Assembly (NCBI RefSeq): GCF_964340395.1
Contig: NC_135566.1
Location: forward strand, 7,672,501-7,702,500
Direction of reading: 5' to 3'
DNA length: 30,000 nt
From: Glandiceps talaboti
Taxonomy: Eukaryota; Hemichordata; Enteropneusta; Spengelidae
A model generated the notes under the pieces. The model saw only the letters and a program-made list of their open reading frames with translations. It was not told the DNA's origin and made no database searches. Both the position numbers and the translations under genes were made by a program. Below, piece by piece: positions 26,096-30,000 of this stretch; position 1 is the first letter of the stretch; the number at the start of each line of letters is the position of its first letter.

Positions 26096-26322
26096 GGAAA
26101 TCAGCACTCTATTAGTTGTCATTAGTCTACAACTTAGAGTAATCGGTGGCCATATTGGATTCGGTGGCCATATTGGATTCTGAAATGACACAATTTTGTA
26201 ATATGTTGACCTCTATTTCAAAAAAAAAAATGTCCGGTGACCCCTGACTTTTTGTCTTGATGTTTACTGGGAATTGGTTTCAGTTTTCTTGGACAAATTT
26301 AACAGCAAAAAGTATAAAGAGT
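26096..26322 (+). mobile_element. Interspersed repeat family, copy 3
   Basis: GGAAATCAGCA, two adjacent CGGTGGCCATATTGGATTC blocks, CCTCTATTTCAAAAAAA, GGTGACCCCTGA, TTGGTTTCAGTTTTCTTGGA in the same order as copy 1 at 19525-19745. Non-coding. Confidence 0.7.
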
Positions 26323-26349
26323 TCATTTCTGAGGCGAATAAGAAAGACC

Positions 26350-26465
26350 GTGTAATGTACCGAGGGGCCCTGGTCATATGTGTTGTGTAATGTACCGAGT
26401 GGCCCTGGACACTGTATCGTGTAATGTACCGAGGACTATATATCATCTAATGTAATGTAGTTCGG
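26350..26465. repeat. 35-bp tandem repeat, about 3.3 copies
   Basis: GTGTAATGTACCGAG starts at 26350, 26385 and 26419, followed in the first two by (G/T)GGCCCTGG. A decayed fourth start (CTAATGTAATGTA) follows near 26454. No protein role seen. Confidence 0.85.
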
Positions 26466-26590
26466 TTGATTTTGAAATTATCATTGTTTTATCTGACATT
26501 TGTAGGTCAGTCCAGGTGATAGCAACATTAAATGTTCTCACAAATTGTGATATCCACATATCGTCTGAATCTTTTATCTTTTATTTGCCA

Positions 26591-26632
26591 ATAGAATAGA
26601 ATTGAATAGAATAGAATAGAATTGAATTTATT
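26591..26632. repeat. AATAG pentanucleotide repeat
   Basis: Short run of AATAG with AATTG variants, leading into GAATTTATTTCC. Similar tracts often mark retroelement ends, but no element body is recognised here. Confidence 0.7.
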
Positions 26633-28263
26633 TCCACCAGAAACATACGATAAATAACAATACAAACAAGAAAATATCATCAATAAGAAAATGTTCTGCT
26701 GAGGAGGACCATGGAAATAGTAACATGTTGATATAGTAATATAGTAATATGTTGATAACTACTTGGGCCTCATGTATAGATAGCTGTTTTTTAAAATACA
26801 AAAATACTCATTTGAATATGTTCGATGTCTCAAAACTGTTATTATTCCCATGCCCATACATATAACATTTCAAACAACATTATATTATATCAAAACAAGC
26901 ACCACGACGTGTCAAGATAAATATAAGATCAAAAAACATCTTCCAAATGTCTGTGCAAGTTGTTGACAACATATACGCATCCATGTGTCTTGACGTCGAA
27001 AACTATAACGATTACGCTAGTGGTTAAAAGTTGAAACTTCAACTTGAAATATTTAGTCATTCTCACAACTTAGAACATGCATATTTGTCACGCTGATGCA
27101 ACTTCTGAATTTGAGTTTAATTACCGTAAAGCGGGTTGTAGTTTAAGACAATGTTTGGATTATCAATGTGTTGTGTGATTTTTTTTCTAAATTTTCTGTG
27201 ACATCAGGTTATCTAAGGCCATGAACATTTTTTGTCGGCACCTGTATGTAAAAAAATCAAATCAAGAAATAGTATCCCGCTAATCATGGAAGTTTATACA
27301 TGTATAACCGTGGGTGATACTTCCATGGTGTGATTTTTATCATTCAACCTGTACAATATTCAAAGACCTTATTGGTAAAAGAACGGGTATTTAAGACGGG
27401 CACAATATACTAATATCATGATGTTATGCGATCAGTCGGCGTTCTGCGTGAATCATGGTACGTAAAGTGCAATTGGGCTGCTAGAATGTTCTGTTAGTAA
27501 CAAACTTAGGGATTGTTTACTCTGGTTTAAGTTTATAAGAGATCTAAGTGGCCTCACACAGCTTCAGAGTCGACTTTGTCAAGAGAAGTATAGTCCCTTG
27601 TCGGAGGGCGCACTGTATAAGGAGATATGACGGGGGTGGGGCCATGGGGGGGGGGGGACAAGACCACTGGCACCTGTCCCTTCAAATTCTGTACAGGAAA
27701 ATGTGGTCAACCTTTTTTCTCTCGGTTACTATTAGCCTCCCAATATACCGGCATAAGGTCTATTGATATCACCTGACACAGACAGGGCCTCCTGGCACCG
27801 ACACAAGTCTACGGACTATATACGATCTCACCACTTTTTCGCAATCACTCCGCACTCAGATATTTCACATAAAAGAACCCACATTTGTGTTCAAATATTT
27901 CTCAAGTTCAAATAAAAAGATTAGAAACAGCTCGTAGACTTGAGCAAGTCTACAAGAACACATAGCATAGTTGTTTGCTTCGAAGAGCAAGGACGGGCTG
28001 CAGTGTTATGAATGGGGTCCCACTAGTGCTTATGAAATGTCTTCTGTTTCTGTTTGAAATTTATCAGACGTTTTACCACTCTCCAACACCTGTATTGGTT
28101 ATCACAGTTCCGATAGCTGTCGACGTGCCGAGATAAACAGTGCATATATGGATATGTCTGTCTACGAATTTCCACTTTATGTGAGTCCTATAGATACTTA
28201 TGAATTTAAACAATCACGATTTCTTTATCGTGCCTCGGAGATTTTAATGCCGAGACTGGCAAC
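26633..28263. other. Intergenic, no recognisable gene
   Basis: Only short open frames. Noted: a nested inverted repeat at 27285-27327, a perfect 8-bp stem AAGTTGAA-AC-TTCAACTT at 27028-27045, a G-rich tract at 27632-27658, and a promoter-like set near 27371-27457 (inverted CCAAT, TATTTAAG, then ATG followed at once by GTACGT) with no supporting downstream exon. Confidence 0.5.
27285..27327. other. Nested inverted repeat
   Basis: Arms CATGGAAGT (27285-27293) and ACTTCCATG (27319-27327) enclose a perfect 14-bp palindrome TTATACATGTATAA (27294-27307). Possible cruciform or dimeric protein site; no known system is assigned. Confidence 0.55.
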
Positions 28264-28458
28264 GTATACATACATACATACATACATACATACATACATA
28301 CATACATACATACATACATACATACATACATACATACATACATACATACATACATACATACATACATACATACATACATACATACATACATACATACATA
28401 CATACATACATACATACATACATACATACATACATACATACATACAAACAAACAAACG
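28264..28458. repeat. (CATA)n microsatellite ending in (CAAA)n
   Basis: About 180 bp of nearly perfect CATA repeat followed by four CAAA-type units. It produces YIHT- and MYVC-type open frames on both strands that are not genes. Confidence 0.95.
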
Positions 28459-28656
28459 AAGTAATAATTAGTCTGATAAGATAACTTCACGAAAACAACT
28501 GGTGGTTTATTTACATATTACTATTATTAGAATATTCAGCTGTTTTCAATATTTTATTCCCACATTCATCATATTGATAGATGCACGTGATGCGACATGT
28601 AAAGAGGAGAGCCCGGCAGGGGGAGGGGGTTGTCTCCACTTCCCGGAATTTAAAGT

Positions 28657-28854
28657 GGGGGCGGGGCGGTGGGCGATCCTTTGACTATTAACCACAAACT
28701 TTATGTTTATCATATATAGAGGAAAGTTTTTTTGTGAACAAGAGGTATACATTTGTAAATTCTTGTAAATTCCTGGTCAAATTTGACAAGACGCACAGAG
28801 TACATAACGGAATAGGAGTGTCACCCCCGTGAGATATCCGGCAGATATATAAAA
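28657..28854 (+). promoter_or_regulatory. Promoter of the secreted cysteine-rich protein gene
   Basis: GC boxes GGGGGCGGGGCGG at 28657-28669 and a TATA box (ATATATAAAA, 28845-28854) lie 257 and 69 nt before the ATG at 28914. Transcription should start around 28875-28890, leaving a leader of about 25-40 nt. A TATA box suits a regulated, tissue-restricted secreted product (inference). Confidence 0.6.
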
Positions 28855-28913
28855 CTTCATATCGTTATTTGGAACATCTTGTGTCTGTCACTGAGGTATA
28901 TAGAGCTTGCAGT

Positions 28914-29495
28914 ATGAAGATTGTGTTGTTGATTCTGTGCGTAGCTGTGACGGCATTTGGTAAATGTCTCAGTATAAGTAACCAATACCTAACACTTTTA
29001 ACGTGGTGGCAGTGGTGGATTAAGTCCTTTAAACCATAGATTCGAGGACTGGTTTTCCATTTCCATGTATGACATGTTTTTGAAATATTTTGATGGAGAG
29101 GATTATGTTTTAGAGAAAGAGTAACTTTTTAGCACGATGGAATCGGGGGATGGTCATATTTATGCAACAGTCCAGGCCTGAGTGTCCCCCCTCGACCCTC
29201 CCCCCTTTAATTACTGAATGCTCCCGTACGAACGGTTACATGTAATCGACATCTTCTCCTCCACACCAGTATTGATTATACGTGACTATGTTTCAAAGTT
29301 GCCCACAGCTTTTAGTTTGATTCATAACATGAATTAAGCACGTACGGTTTATGTTTGATTTTGTTTCTATAGCCGATACTCAGTGTGATAACAGAAATGG
29401 GCAATGCCAGGACGACAGTCAACATTGCGATGGCTGGTACGAGACTGGATTATGTGACGGGCCAGCCAGCAGAAAATGCTGTGTACCGCCAGGTG
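28914..29495 (+). CDS. Secreted cysteine-rich protein, first two exons; 3' part outside the window
   Basis: Exon 1, 28914-28959, encodes MKIVLLILCVAVTAFG, a signal peptide, and ends in phase 1 at GTAAAT. Exon 2, 29373-29495 (123 nt, phase 1 to phase 1), follows TTGTTTCTATAG and ends before GTGAGT. It encodes a 41-residue module ADTQCDNRNGQCQDD to GLCDGPASRKCCVPPG with six cysteines spaced C-x6-C-x6-C-x8-C-x8-CC. From family knowledge, short modules ending G-x-C-x-G-P-x4-CC sit at the N terminus of secreted bacteriolytic enzymes (goose-type or GH25 lysozymes, amidases, M15 peptidases) of invertebrates. The catalytic part, if any, is beyond 30000 or in unrecognised exons, so the product is unresolved. 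Confidence 0.75.
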
Positions 29496-30000
29496 GTGAG
29501 TATCTCAAACGCTATCGTATACACTTATTGTACGATTTTTGTTTCGTTTAGTTATACATGTATTTATGTTTTGCAATATTGTAACGTTTCCGATTACAGT
29601 AACGATTAATCCATTATTAAAAGGGTACAAACTAAGAAATCTCATCGTCATAAAACTAGTCTTTTTAACGGCATTATTCCCTCCTATGGTGAGCAATTTT
29701 TTTTTCCAAAAAAAGGACGTGTAGGATTCCTTCATCGTCGTAAGCCACATCCTCCTTTACGGCACCGCCCAGCGGCTTTATTTCGCAGTATCGCGGAAGA
29801 AATAACGGCTCTGGTTTGCGAGAATGGATTCCATTTTGCGGCATAAAATTTAAAACCAGATTATTGAAAGCTATAGACTTGAATAATGTCTTGAATATCC
29901 CAGTTTTACTCTGGGTACATTTATCATATAGCTATATTGTCTATTATATTAACCCAAAAGTGAAATTAAGGCAGACACACACATTCGCCCCTCTTCTTTC
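29496..30000 (+). other. Intron of the secreted protein gene, no further exon recognised
   Basis: An acceptor-like TTCCGATTACAG at about 29587-29598 gives an open phase-1 continuation, but the encoded hydrophobic stretch shows no module or cysteines, so I do not call it an exon. Confidence 0.5.

Noticed and set aside
27371-27457. Promoter-like CCAAT, TATTTAAG and an ATG immediately followed by GTACGT, suggesting a first exon
   Set aside because: Spacing is loose, the ATG frame is 9 codons, and no convincing next exon is found before the (CATA)n array.
28148-28490. 107-codon plus frame and MYVC minus frames
   Set aside because: Dominated by (CATA)n; the non-repeat beginning shows no known domain or exon context.
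29587-29724. Possible third exon of the secreted protein after a CAG acceptor
   Set aside because: Encodes a low-complexity hydrophobic stretch without cysteines or donor; more likely intron.

Overview
The window is nuclear DNA of an animal, most likely a marine invertebrate (deuterostome or lophotrochozoan; the phylum cannot be fixed from sequence alone). Coding sequence is split into short exons with GT-AG introns, the DNA is AT-rich, and much of it is microsatellite, minisatellite and transposon debris. The long open frames translating as (YIHT)n, (MYVC)n or (SIHVF)n are tandem-repeat artefacts, not genes.

Four protein-coding genes can be assembled by hand. (1) 145-4539, minus: MAPKAPK5 (MK5/PRAK) kinase, five exons, running off the left edge. 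(2) 4945-9890, plus: a complete nine-exon USP30, the mitochondrial outer-membrane deubiquitinase, 488 residues. These two are head-to-head with about 405 bp between start codons, a likely bidirectional promoter. (3) 17695-24607, minus: an aspartoacylase/aminoacylase-3 family gene. It has two homologous, differently diverged versions of its second exon (2A at 22474-22751, 2B at 20644-20945). (4) 28914-29495, plus: the first two exons of a secreted cysteine-rich protein that continues past the right edge.

The main discovery candidate is the aspartoacylase exon pair. Both versions enter in phase 2 and leave in phase 1, so only transcripts with exactly one of them keep the reading frame; skipping both or joining both gives an early stop. 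Both keep the zinc-binding His in DLHNTTSN. Only 2A keeps the Tyr and Arg of the substrate pocket. A 30-bp minisatellite just upstream of exon 2B (in transcript sense) places about 14 GCAUG (RBFOX core) motifs there. In USP30, two splice junctions (acceptor of exon 3, donor of exon 5) have each been copied about four times in local tandem repeats, producing candidate 18-nt in-frame microexons and decoy donors.

Region by region: 1-4540 MAPKAPK5 with a foldback element in intron 1; 4540-4944 shared promoter with several tiny uORFs; 4945-9890 USP30; 9891-17694 no recognisable protein gene, but candidate poly(A) signals, a dense transcription-factor site cluster near 11.8 kb, an 18-bp minisatellite, a retroelement-like tail and several diverged tandem repeats; 17695-24703 aspartoacylase; 24704-28650 mostly repeats, including a 796-bp TIR element with a TAA target duplication nested in an older repeat; 28651-30000 promoter and 5' part of the secreted protein gene.
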